From positions 215,286 to 279,285 of the forward strand of contig JAEZEH010000053.1 of NCBI GenBank assembly GCA_023417785.1: DNA of 64,000 nucleotides. The letters run 5' to 3'. Below, one piece after another: positions 55,801 through 63,900 of the stretch. How positions within the stretch are numbered: the first letter of the stretch is position 1; each line of letters starts with the position of its first letter. The notes below the pieces were generated by a model that searched no databases, was not told where the DNA came from, and worked only from the letters and a program-made list of their open reading frames with translations. The stretch comes from Bacteroidota bacterium (GTDB lineage Bacteria; Bacteroidota; Bacteroidia; Cytophagales; Cyclobacteriaceae). The position numbers and the translations under genes were made by a program.

Positions 55801-56322
55801 GTTCTCGTCGACGTTGAGCGAGTAGTTTCCTGTCACATCGGAAGTCGTTCCGTTTGTTGTTCCTTTCTCAACGATGTTCACCCCTGGCAGGGGCTCGCCT
55901 TCTCCATCCGTAATTTTTCCCGATACCACAATAGGTGCCGGTACATTCTTCATTCCCGGAGTCCGGTCAACAAGGATAATTTGTTTTCCCAGGACTTCAT
56001 AACCGATATGGTCCTTGAAGATTCCGTCCAGGATATCGCGAAGCGGCGCGGCCATAAACGAAGCGCTGACCTGGTCAATATTTTTGAGAAGCCGGGGCCG
56101 ATAAGTGAAATTTACTTCGGTTTTCTGCTCGATCTCCACCAGCACATCCCTGATATCCGCGTTTTCCACAGTCAGACTCACTTTCGTTTCCAGAACTTCC
56201 TGGCCGTTCGAATCAAGAGACGCCCCCAAAACGAAACTCCCCGACAAGATCAAAATCTGAATGAGCGTAATTTTCATAGCAAATAGCAATAGTTTGCTAT
56301 TAGGTTTAGGTTTAATCTTCAT
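52810..56322 (-). CDS. SusC-type TonB-dependent transporter with STN domain
   Basis: A 1170-residue SusC/RagA protein. After the signal peptide (about 18-40) there is an STN domain (about 45-115; LTVENADIRDVLVEIEQKTEVNFTYRPRLL), a carboxypeptidase-regulatory-like domain (VVSGKITDGEGEPLPGVNIVEKG), a TonB-box-like SLEEVVVVGYGE, plug and barrel, ending in VRLTF. The STN domain contacts the FecR anti-sigma factor in such systems, which fits the fecR and sigma genes just upstream. This marks a transenvelope signalling locus, unlike the rhamnose susC. Confidence 0.94.
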   Translation of the reverse strand: MKIKPKPNSKLLLFAMKITLIQILILSGSFVLGASLDSNGQEVLETKVSLTVENADIRDVLVEIEQKTEVNFTYRPRLLKNIDQVSASFMAAPLRDILDGIFKDHIGYEVLGKQIILVDRTPGMKNVPAPIVVSGKITDGEGEPLPGVNIVEKGTTNGTTSDVTGNYSLNVDENATLIYSFIGFLTKEISVNGRTSMNVTLTPDVQSLEEVVVVGYGEQKKVTVTGSVVAVGGAELQKSPAVDLSNSFAGRLAGVVAVQTSGEPGFDASTIRIRGVNTIGNPNPLIVIDGVPDREGGLNRLNPQEVESISVLKDASAAIYGSRAANGVILVTTKRGKSGAPRISYDFNQGWSQPTRIPKMSNAFEYGSIMNEIPIYKNLPSSEWASAWESIQQVGTFTSPSTGTTVNANYSPESVQKFRDGSDPWGHPDTDWFGDAFKTWSPQSRHNLLLSGGTDNVKYLAGLGYINQDAYYKNSATFYKQYSFRINLDAQINKYINASLGLLAREESRNFPTQSAGSIFRMLMRGRPTEPEVWPNGLPGPDIENGQNPVVITTNATGYHRNPTDYLQSNGKLEITNPWIDGLKLTLMGSVDRTIDRTKRWETPWYLYTWDKVTYEADGVTPQLNRVLRSTFTDPRLTQSVGSRLATNLTGMLNYDKTFSNDHTIGVLVGVTKEKFEADYVSANRRGYISGAIDQPFFGGTTQFITGGDDNDNTFNRARLGYYGRVTYNFREKYLAEFMWRRDGSSFFPPDKRFGFFPGVLVGWNISNEDFFADNLSVVNYLKIRASYGQMGNDQIYRPESTDLMEYAYLSNYDPGEYPINGQVVKTLIEGVVQNPNFTWEQSNNFNVGLEGTVLNNSIDFTLEYFYNKRTQMLIYNRGTTPQTSGIADRLPPVNGGRMDNRGFEFSLAYSGQLSDLRFRIGANAGYNKNRVVYMNEITAAPAYQRETGYQYDSFIAYEFDGVFLNQAEIDQEELDYSEVTNQLIPGDMKFKDVNGDGRINGDDKRNLNKSNVPNFNYGITLNVEWRNFDLSVLFQGAHGALLRFNTESGDIGNYLKYQYDNRWSIDNPTTEHPRLAIRNDTYYTGGEYSLNTYNLFTKNYLRLKNVELGYNIPVSLSERLAISNLRIYVNGLNLITWDKYKIFDPEADSGSLQYYPQSRVINTGVRLTF

Positions 56323-56367
56323 AAATTAGTAAGGTTTTTGTTTGACAAAGGACAAAAACTAGCTGTT

Positions 56368-56383
56368 ACGTGAGTTTTCACGT
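56368..56383. repeat. Inverted repeat upstream of second susC
   Basis: ACGTGA-GTTT-TCACGT, a six-base stem with a four-base loop about 45 bases before the susC start. Either a small hairpin or a regulator site. Confidence 0.35.
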
Positions 56384-56392
56384 TGCATGAAA

Positions 56393-56420
56393 GGCTGGTG
56401 ATGCGCTAACATCATCAGCC
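56393..56420 (-). terminator. Hairpin between fecR and susC
   Basis: GGCTGGTGATG pairs with CATCATCAGCC around a six-base loop. On the minus strand the pairing has one A-C mismatch and is followed by TTT, so it may attenuate read-through from fecR into susC. Confidence 0.5.
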
Positions 56421-56500
56421 CCTTTTATAAGAAATGATTTGTAGGGTTACGTCATAGGCAGGTTATTTGGTTTGGTTTGGTATTATTTGTTTGGTTGTTC

Positions 56501-57502
56501 TTAGTTACATCCTGTTCCTTTGATAGCAATCACAGCGTCGTCGTCGGAATACGTTGCTCCGATAGCCTTCGTAATAATTTCAATTCGCTCAATTAATCCT
56601 TCGTCCGACATCTTGGTTGTGAGAAAACATTCACTCCACACGGCTTCGTCGAATTCAATGTCAACGCCATAATTCTCTTCGAGAACTTTGAGAATTTCAC
56701 TTACAGAAACGCCGTCGTACTTCATCTCAAAAAGTGTAGGCTTTTCAAGAACGATTTCGGGCTTGTCAACGAGTTTCTTTGCTATCTCCACCGCTTCCCG
56801 ATTGTACACGACTTGCTGGTTGGGCGTGAGCGTGACGCTCGTGCCGGGCTTGTCCTCATCTCCCGGATTAGTGAAAACACGTACCTTTCCAGTCTTGACT
56901 GCGACAATTATTTCCGGTTCCTGTTCGTGCGCTTTGATTGTAAAACTTGTGCCGAGAACTTTAGTGACGACTTCACGGGTGAATACATAGAAGGGTCTTT
57001 GCTCATCCCTGCGAATACTGAAAAATGCTTCACCGGAAAGTGATACGCTGCGCGAATCGATGGCAAAAGATGCCGGATACGAGATGCGTCCTCCGGGTTG
57101 CAGGAGAATGGTACTACCATCTTCCAGGGTGATCTGTTGTGGTGCCGCCGATGTATTCTCGAATTCGCTTGTGTAAGTTTGATCCGGAGCCTGAGGAATG
57201 GCCTGCTGATCGGCGATTCCTTCCGGAATATTTACCTGAACCCGATTGAGTATCACATAGCCAATCAGGAAAAAGACAGCTGCCGCGGCTGCAATTTTAA
57301 GAAACCAGCGTGTTGGATGAGACTGTCTGAGATTATTTTTATCCGCCACCGCTGACCAAATCGCCTCGCCGGTCTGCTCGGGCACATCTGCTTCATCTTC
57401 GGGCAAATTGTCATACCATTGCTCAATAAGTTTTTTTTCCTCGGGTGAACAAACTCCGCGCTCGTATCTTTCGAGCAAGGCCCTAAACACTTCGGGTTTC
57501 AT
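56501..57502 (-). CDS. FecR-type anti-sigma factor
   Basis: A 333-residue inner-membrane anti-sigma factor. The cytosolic N-terminus (about 1-65) binds sigma, a single helix spans 66-86 (WFLKIAAAAAVFFLIGYVIL), and the periplasmic FecR domain (about 115-220; ITLEDGSTILLQPGGRISYP ... GEAFFSI) is followed by a DUF4974 C-terminal domain (FEMKYDGVSVSEILKVLEENYGVDIEF). It holds the ECF sigma until the substrate-loaded SusC (STN domain) signals. It lies 51 bases downstream of the sigma gene. Confidence 0.93.
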   Translation of the reverse strand: MKPEVFRALLERYERGVCSPEEKKLIEQWYDNLPEDEADVPEQTGEAIWSAVADKNNLRQSHPTRWFLKIAAAAAVFFLIGYVILNRVQVNIPEGIADQQAIPQAPDQTYTSEFENTSAAPQQITLEDGSTILLQPGGRISYPASFAIDSRSVSLSGEAFFSIRRDEQRPFYVFTREVVTKVLGTSFTIKAHEQEPEIIVAVKTGKVRVFTNPGDEDKPGTSVTLTPNQQVVYNREAVEIAKKLVDKPEIVLEKPTLFEMKYDGVSVSEILKVLEENYGVDIEFDEAVWSECFLTTKMSDEGLIERIEIITKAIGATYSDDDAVIAIKGTGCN

Positions 57503-57553
57503 ACTGATTAAGACACGAAACCCCCGGGTTTCCCTAAAGTCAAAGAAAAAAAA

Positions 57554-58105
57554 TCAGAGAATAAAATCTTTGAGTCGAACTTTTAGGGCGCGAGTTGATT
57601 TGGTAAGGTGGTATTCAATGGCTTTTTCCGACAACTCAAGAATGTTGGCTATCTCCGCGTTGGTTTTGCCTTCTATCCGACTTAGGGTGAAAACCTTGCG
57701 CGATTTCTCGGGCAGGGTGCTCACTGCTTCCTGAATAGCCTCGTCAAGGTCGTCGTAAGCCACTGATTCGGCCGTTGAATTCGTTTCCATTGGAAGGAAA
57801 GTACGATAGTATGCCCAATATTTTTCCTTCATGAGATTGGCCCTGATGATATTAAGGATTTTGTTTCGGACGCATGTGCGCAGATAATGATCGAGATTAT
57901 TGATCATTAACGTCTTCCTTTTCTCCCAGAGGGTAGAGAAAACACCCTGGATAACCTCTTCAGCTTCCGCATGCGACTGAAGCTTACCCTTTGCAACACG
58001 GTATAGATCCTTCCAGTAAAAGCGGAAAATTTGTTCAAAGGCATTGACGTTACCCTTGTGCAGTTCCTGTAACAGATGTTGCTCATTATGAATAGGCTCG
58101 CCCAT
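57554..58105 (-). CDS. ECF RNA polymerase sigma factor
   Basis: A 183-residue ECF sigma factor of the Bacteroides-expansion group: region 2 (VNAFEQIFRFYWKDLYRVAKG ... AEEVIQGVFSTLWEKR) and region 4 (LPEKSRKVFTLSRIEGKTNAEIANILELSEKAIEYHLTKSTRAL) are complete. First gene of a sigma-fecR-susC-susD-VCBS minus-strand series. It likely transcribes the susC operon when its substrate is present. The upstream gap of about 400 bases probably holds its promoter. Confidence 0.94.
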   Translation of the reverse strand: MGEPIHNEQHLLQELHKGNVNAFEQIFRFYWKDLYRVAKGKLQSHAEAEEVIQGVFSTLWEKRKTLMINNLDHYLRTCVRNKILNIIRANLMKEKYWAYYRTFLPMETNSTAESVAYDDLDEAIQEAVSTLPEKSRKVFTLSRIEGKTNAEIANILELSEKAIEYHLTKSTRALKVRLKDFIL

Positions 58106-58505
58106 TATGACTCTTACTGAAACTTAACTGATATTTGGTCTTTCCACGGCAATCGATTTCGGAATTTAGAAAATAAACTTTAATGACGCATCCGGTTCAT
58201 CCGATTTTGTTGCCCGATACGATCAGGGAATGCAGATACCCGAAAATTTCGTGAAAACAGAAAAAATAATTTCAGTGTGTTTATTTAAATAGCTGTTCGG
58301 TAATATAAATTCGCCGGCAACGATGAGGTGAGCACCTCCGGATATTCTCAGGCTGGCTCAAGCGAATTCATAACTAAATTCCTGATGGAATCTTTTGAGG
58401 ACGAGCGCGATGACTTTGGACGGATTTTTCTACAAACACATGAAAGCCATGTCGATGCTTATTTCTACGATAAGCTTCATCTTGAAAATTGCCAGTATAA
58501 AAAAA
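58106..58505. other. Upstream region of the sigma gene
   Basis: About 400 bases. A short GTG-started open frame (58328 onwards, plus strand) shows no known family and overlaps the next minus-strand gene. A GCAATCGATT half-site at about 58151 is not palindromic enough to be an operator. Confidence 0.45.
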
Positions 58506-58793
58506 TCAATTCAGCAAGCCTCTTTTTACAAGACCCGGGCGCACTGAAGATAACCTTTTTGACACGTCGGCAAAAGCTTCCTGCACGCTTGAATAAGCCT
58601 TGATTTTCCCATCGCCCGCGAGAAATGGCGTTTCCCACAACCTTACGCCGGCTGAGTCCCAGGCAGTAAGTCGTACATACATGTGATCTGTGGGTGTTTC
58701 GCCTTCAAGAAACCCCATTCGAAAGGACAGGTCGTGCACGGTGATTTCTATTGTGATATTATCGACAACGATTTTCTTTGACAGCAATTGCAT
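58506..58793 (-). CDS. Small hypothetical protein
   Basis: A 95-residue protein from the Met at 58793 (an in-frame ATG at 58841 adds 16). The pattern VDNITIEITVHDLSFRMGFLEGE ... YVRLTAWDSAGVRLWETPFLAGDGKIKAYSSVQEAFADVSKRL alternates strands, then ends in a helix. I do not recognise the family. It is downstream of the GNAT gene (86-base gap, same strand), so it may be co-transcribed. Confidence 0.45.
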   Translation of the reverse strand: MQLLSKKIVVDNITIEITVHDLSFRMGFLEGETPTDHMYVRLTAWDSAGVRLWETPFLAGDGKIKAYSSVQEAFADVSKRLSSVRPGLVKRGLLN

Positions 58794-58879
58794 ATTCGAA
58801 ACTTCTCTCAAATGCTCGCTAAAATTTGATTCCAAGTCCACCCGGCCGTATCAATTCGAAGGTTCAAGACAACGTCATT

Positions 58880-59410
58880 TCACCCACGCCGCTCCAGCAG
58901 GATCAATCGGAAACCATAGACCTGCAACCCGCCCTGAACAAAATCCAGATCCGGAGACCTCTTGAAGCCCATCCCTGTATACATCGTCCACGCAGTACGC
59001 ATTGCATTCGTCGTATGAATGATTACCTGGCCAACCCCGCGCGTCCTGGCTTTTTCGATACAGGTGCTGGTAAGCAATTTTCCAACACCGTTGCCTTGTG
59101 CCTGAGGATGCACAGCCAGTAATCGAAAACCGGCTGCGTCACGTTCCTGTGTGGCCGTTCCACCGGAACCATAGTATTGCATGTCGTCGAAGTAAACCAC
59201 TGCACCCAGCAGTTCAGCTGTATCACTCATCGCAACCAGCAACTCAACCCCTGGTTTGGCAGTCAGATCGCCAACGTTGGCCAGCATCTGATAGTACGCA
59301 GGTTGTTCCTTCTCGCCCGGAAATCCATCCAACTGAGAATATACAAGGACCATCATTTTTCCGATGGCTTCATACTGAGAAGTATCTGCGTTGTGAATCG
59401 TCACTACCAT
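58880..59410 (-). CDS. GNAT-family acetyltransferase
   Basis: A 176-residue N-acetyltransferase. The GNAT acetyl-CoA loop is AVHPQAQGNGVGKLLTSTCIEKA (Q-x-x-G-x-G type), preceded by the strand AGFRLLAVHP and followed by VIIHTTNAMRTAWTMYTGMGFKR. The N-terminal segment EAIGKMMVLVYSQLDGFPG is typical of the N-lobe. The substrate is not predictable. It is divergent from the fucosidase gene at 59492. Confidence 0.88.
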   Translation of the reverse strand: MVVTIHNADTSQYEAIGKMMVLVYSQLDGFPGEKEQPAYYQMLANVGDLTAKPGVELLVAMSDTAELLGAVVYFDDMQYYGSGGTATQERDAAGFRLLAVHPQAQGNGVGKLLTSTCIEKARTRGVGQVIIHTTNAMRTAWTMYTGMGFKRSPDLDFVQGGLQVYGFRLILLERRG

Positions 59411-59533
59411 GCAACATTAGGGTTAAAATTTAATTACGTACATTTCGTATGCAGGTTCATTTGTATTCAAGGAAATTACAAATAAAAATGTATGATGGGC
59501 GGAGCATACTTTAAGGTGAATAGCAAAATATTT

Positions 59534-60937
59534 ATGCGTAGTCCCAGGGAAAGGGGTATGGCGCACGCAGGCTTGTTCATTGCAATGGTCGTGATACTAA
59601 TATCCTCTACCGTGTATTCGCAGTCATATAGTGCTGACTGGACTTCCCTCGATACGCGCCCTGTCCCTGCATGGTTTCAGGATGCCAAGTTTGGGGTTTT
59701 CATTCATTGGGGACTATACTCCGTTCCTGCCTGGGGCCCACTTCCCCGGGATGGCGCTTCAATCTATCAGTGTTACGCCGAATGGTATTGGTGGCGCCTG
59801 ATGAATCCGGAGGATGAAGCGCATCGACTATTCAGTGACTTTCATAATAACACCTATGGAGCGGAAACCAAATACCAGGATTTTGTGAAGGACTTCACCT
59901 GTGAAATGTACCAGCCTGATGAGTGGGCCGAACTTCTCAAAAGATCAGGTGCCAGGTACGTTGTGCTTACCTCCAAGCATCACGAAGGATTTGCGTTGTG
60001 GCCCAGTAAACATTCATGGAATTGGAATGCGGCAGACGTTGGACCTCACCGTGATCTGGCCGGTGACCTCACCAAAGCGGTAAAAGCACAGGGACTTCGA
60101 ATGGGATTTTACTATTCCCTTTACGAGTGGTTCAATCCACTTTACCGTGAAAACTTTCCCAGGTACGTAGATGACCATATGATTCCGCAGATGAAAGACC
60201 TTGTGAATGCCTACCAACCGGATATCTTCTGGACCGATGGCGAATGGGACCATGATTCAAAAGCCTGGAAGAGTCCGGAGTTCCTGGCCTGGTTGTATAA
60301 TGAATCCCCTGTAAAGGACGAGGTTGTCGTCAACGACCGCTGGGGCAAGGAAACCCGGAGTCGTCATGGTGGAGTATATACAACCGAATATGACCAGGTT
60401 CACGATCAAAATTCATCCGACAAAAAAATCGATCACCCCTGGGAAGAGTGTCGTGGAATCGGTTCTTCCTTCGGCTATAATCGCAACGAGAATCTCAGCG
60501 ATTACAGTACGTCAACAGAACTGGTACATATTCTGATTGACAAAGTAGCCCGCGGTGGGAACCTTTTACTCAACATCGGACCGACAGCCGATGGGCGGAT
60601 TCCTGTAGTTATGCAGCAACGACTTACCGATATAGGCGAATGGCTCGATGTCAACGGAGAGGCTATCTACGAAACACGGGCCTGGACGAATACCACGAGC
60701 TCGAAGGATAAATCGGTATTCTACACCAGGAAAGGGAAAGATCTTTATGTGATTTTTACGACGTATCCTGAAAAACCATTCAACGTTCCGGGAATAAAAA
60801 AGCCATCCTCGGTCACATTACTTGGATTCAAAGAACCCGTCAGAGTCAACGGGTCTTCTATCGTTCCACCGAAAATGACTCCTGGGAATATCCCTTGTCC
60901 GCACGCATGGACATTCAAGTTGACCAACGTGTTTTGA
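59534..60937 (+). CDS. Secreted GH29 alpha-L-fucosidase
   Basis: A 467-residue fucosidase from the Met at 59534; an earlier ATG at 59492 adds 14 residues. Signal peptide AGLFIAMVVILISSTVYSQ. Numbered from 59492, GH29 landmarks are FGVFIHWG (67-74), LTSKHHEGFALW (159-170) and WTDGEW with the nucleophile Asp249; the C-terminus has a beta-sandwich. It releases L-fucose by retention from glycans. It stands alone on the plus strand but is flanked by the sigma/SusCD system and the heme protein, so it likely supplies the fucose-related substrate of this locus. Confidence 0.9.
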   Translation: MRSPRERGMAHAGLFIAMVVILISSTVYSQSYSADWTSLDTRPVPAWFQDAKFGVFIHWGLYSVPAWGPLPRDGASIYQCYAEWYWWRLMNPEDEAHRLFSDFHNNTYGAETKYQDFVKDFTCEMYQPDEWAELLKRSGARYVVLTSKHHEGFALWPSKHSWNWNAADVGPHRDLAGDLTKAVKAQGLRMGFYYSLYEWFNPLYRENFPRYVDDHMIPQMKDLVNAYQPDIFWTDGEWDHDSKAWKSPEFLAWLYNESPVKDEVVVNDRWGKETRSRHGGVYTTEYDQVHDQNSSDKKIDHPWEECRGIGSSFGYNRNENLSDYSTSTELVHILIDKVARGGNLLLNIGPTADGRIPVVMQQRLTDIGEWLDVNGEAIYETRAWTNTTSSKDKSVFYTRKGKDLYVIFTTYPEKPFNVPGIKKPSSVTLLGFKEPVRVNGSSIVPPKMTPGNIPCPHAWTFKLTNVF

Positions 60938-60976
60938 CCTGGTATGAAGCAGTTCAGGCAATGGATTTGTTGTAAT

Positions 60977-63900
60977 CTATTCCTTTAAGGTAGCGATGAA
61001 ACTCACCAGATCCCGTATTTCGCGCTTGGTCAGCAACAGGTTCATCGGCGGCATACTTGACTGCCCATAAGTTTTGTTTCGGATGTCGGTAACCTGAATC
61101 ACGGTATCCGGGCGATCACCGATCTTCATCGACAATGTTTGTTTGTCTTCCACCTGGAGAATACCGCTGAACTTTTTCCCGTTGTTCAGTTCAACGGTTA
61201 CCATACCGTACCCGGGTGCAAGACGGGCACTGGGATTGATAAGCGATTCGAGTAATTCTTCGCGTGAAAGCCTAGACGCAATTCCCGTCAGTGGCGGTCC
61301 GGCGATGCCGCCATAATCGCCAACCACATGACAACGGATACACTGTGCGGTCTGATGGCTATAAAAGATCCGGGAGCCACGGTTCTCGTCACCGCCGAGA
61401 AGCGCACCCCGGAAACCCGACATCAGGGAATCGGGCCCTGCAGATGTAGTGAGTTTCACAAATCTGCTCTTCAACTCTGCGGAGCCGGTGCTGTCAATAG
61501 CTTCAGACAGTTCCAGGTTAATTTCAACGGGAAGGCGTTTAGATTCCATTCTGGTAAGAAGCCGGTCAAACACAGCTTGTGTGCGATCAAAGGGAAGCGT
61601 CCCCAACGTAAGCAGCGCCTGTTGTTTCTCCTCAACAGTTCGGGTATTGACTATTTCTTCGAGCAGGGACACCATGCGTTCCGCAGCAAGATTGGATTCA
61701 GCCAGAAGGTCCAGCGCGATCACCCTGACTCCCTTCTCGCGATCACGCAGTGCGATTTGCACAGCATCTCCGGTTTTCGGGTCTCCGATCGTAGCGATCG
61801 CTTTCAGCGCTTCGGCCCGGATCAAAGGATCGCTATCCTGTCTCAAAGTTGTAAACAATGCGTCTGACGCGTCAGTGATCTTAAGCTTTCCGATAGCCTT
61901 AAGGGCGGCGAGTTTTACCTCTGCACTGTTCGCTGCCACGAGGCTGATCAGCACGTCGCGACCCGCAGCTAAAATAATTTGCGGGTCACGTTGAACTTCG
62001 CCGCGATATCGTCCGTCTACGCGATCGAGGACTGACGGCCGGGGCCAGGTGCTCAATGCGGCAATGGACTCTGCGCGCATGGCTGCGCTGTTCCTTTGAT
62101 TCTTTGCATAGTTCAGGAGGTTCTGTACACCTTCATTTGTGCCAACCCGGAAATTGGCGTTGATCGCACGGCGAATCAGGGGTTCATTGGTGAATGGTGT
62201 TTGATTGAGAATGCTACCAAGTGCTGGCAGCGCCTGTTCGATCGAATGATCATCATTAATCGCGCGTGCTGCTTCGGTTACCACCCATTCATTTGTATCG
62301 TCCAGGAAGTTAGTTATTCCGGGTGCCTGCATTCGTCGTAATGCGATTACCGCACCCAATCTCACTGCGGCGGAAGGATGCTTCGAAAGCGCCGCCACGG
62401 CTTCGGTGTTCCCGATTCGCGCCAGAGCCAGACTCGCGGCGTGACGTATGTAGGCGTCTTCATCATTGTTCGATTCCAGGAGCTCAATCAGAGGATCAAC
62501 GCCTTGGGCATACGCAATCCGCCCTAACGCTTCGGCGGCAAAAAATCGCGCGCGGCTGTAATCATCTTTCAGCAACGGAATCAGCTGAGCGCCGGCATCC
62601 TTGTACCGAACATCGCCGATCCACTTTGCCGCCTGTGCACGTATCTCGGGATCGCTGTCTTTCAGCAACGGGACCAATTCCGCGGCATGTTTCATTTCCT
62701 TACGGGCCAATTGACTTATCCCCCAAATGGCATTCACCCGCGCCAGTTGATGCTCTTTTTGTGCAAGTGCTTTTTTAAACACATCCATCCCGTCGGATTT
62801 CCGGGTTGCCAGCTCAAACTGTGCTTTTTGACGAACGCGCATGTCCGCGTTCTTCAAAAGATCTCCGAGCTGTTCGTTTTTGTATCTGGTAAAATCATCT
62901 TTGATAAGGCGTTCTACTTCTTTCCTTTCCGAATCAGGATTATTCGCGTCAAGCTTCCATATGCGCCCGAAATCTTTCGTATTCCATCCATCAATCCAGT
63001 CTGCCACAAGCATGGACCCGTCCGGCGCAAAATCGATCCCTGTGGCAAGCACGCCACCCAAAACCTTTTTGTATTCTCCTAGTTCGAAGGTTGCACCTTT
63101 GGGCTTGAGCTTGAACGCATGAATACCCGACTGCGCCGGATTTCCGACAAACTCAGCAATGAAAAAAGTATTCCGCCACTCGGGGCTCAACGCCGTCCCG
63201 GGATTGTACAACATACCCGTGGGACCGTTTACAAAGTTTGCTATTGGTGGTGTGATGTATGCAGCCTGGCCTTCGAATCGGGGAACATATAGCCTTTCGT
63301 CCATCCATACTTTATAGGTATTGTTATCAGGGTCGCGATACTTTCCGAACTGCCAGTTTATCCGCCAGCCAATATCCGCCCCGTTGACTACGTACACGAT
63401 GCGTTCACTTTCCCCACGATGATCGCCGTCATTGTCTTCACTGATCAGATTGCCATACTCATCGAAAACAAATTCATGAGTATTTCGATTGCCGTAAGCA
63501 AAAACTTCAAAATCACTTCCGTCGGGATTAGCCCTGACAATGACGCCGCTATTCGCGTGATCCCATTTTTGGCCGTCGGGCCCTTCACCGCTAAAACCGA
63601 TGTCGCCGATCTGCCAGTAAATTTTGCCTTCGGGACCAACTTCAATACCTGACATACCATGGCCACTGAATCCCACGTGTATACCATACCCGTGAGATAT
63701 CGATGTCTTTTTATCCACAACACCGTCGCCATCTTCGTCTTTGGTAAGCCAAAGGTCGGGACCTATACCTATGTAAAGGTTATCACCGTGCTTGAGAACT
63801 CCGCCAGCGGCGTCAGTCACTTCTTCATGGAAGTCGGCGATCACCAACTGGGAAAGGTCGGCCACACCGTCCCCGGAAGTATCTTCGACGCGATAGACGT

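Noticed and set aside
58149..58160. GCAATCGATTTC upstream of the sigma gene
   Set aside because: Only the central eight bases are palindromic; too weak for an operator.
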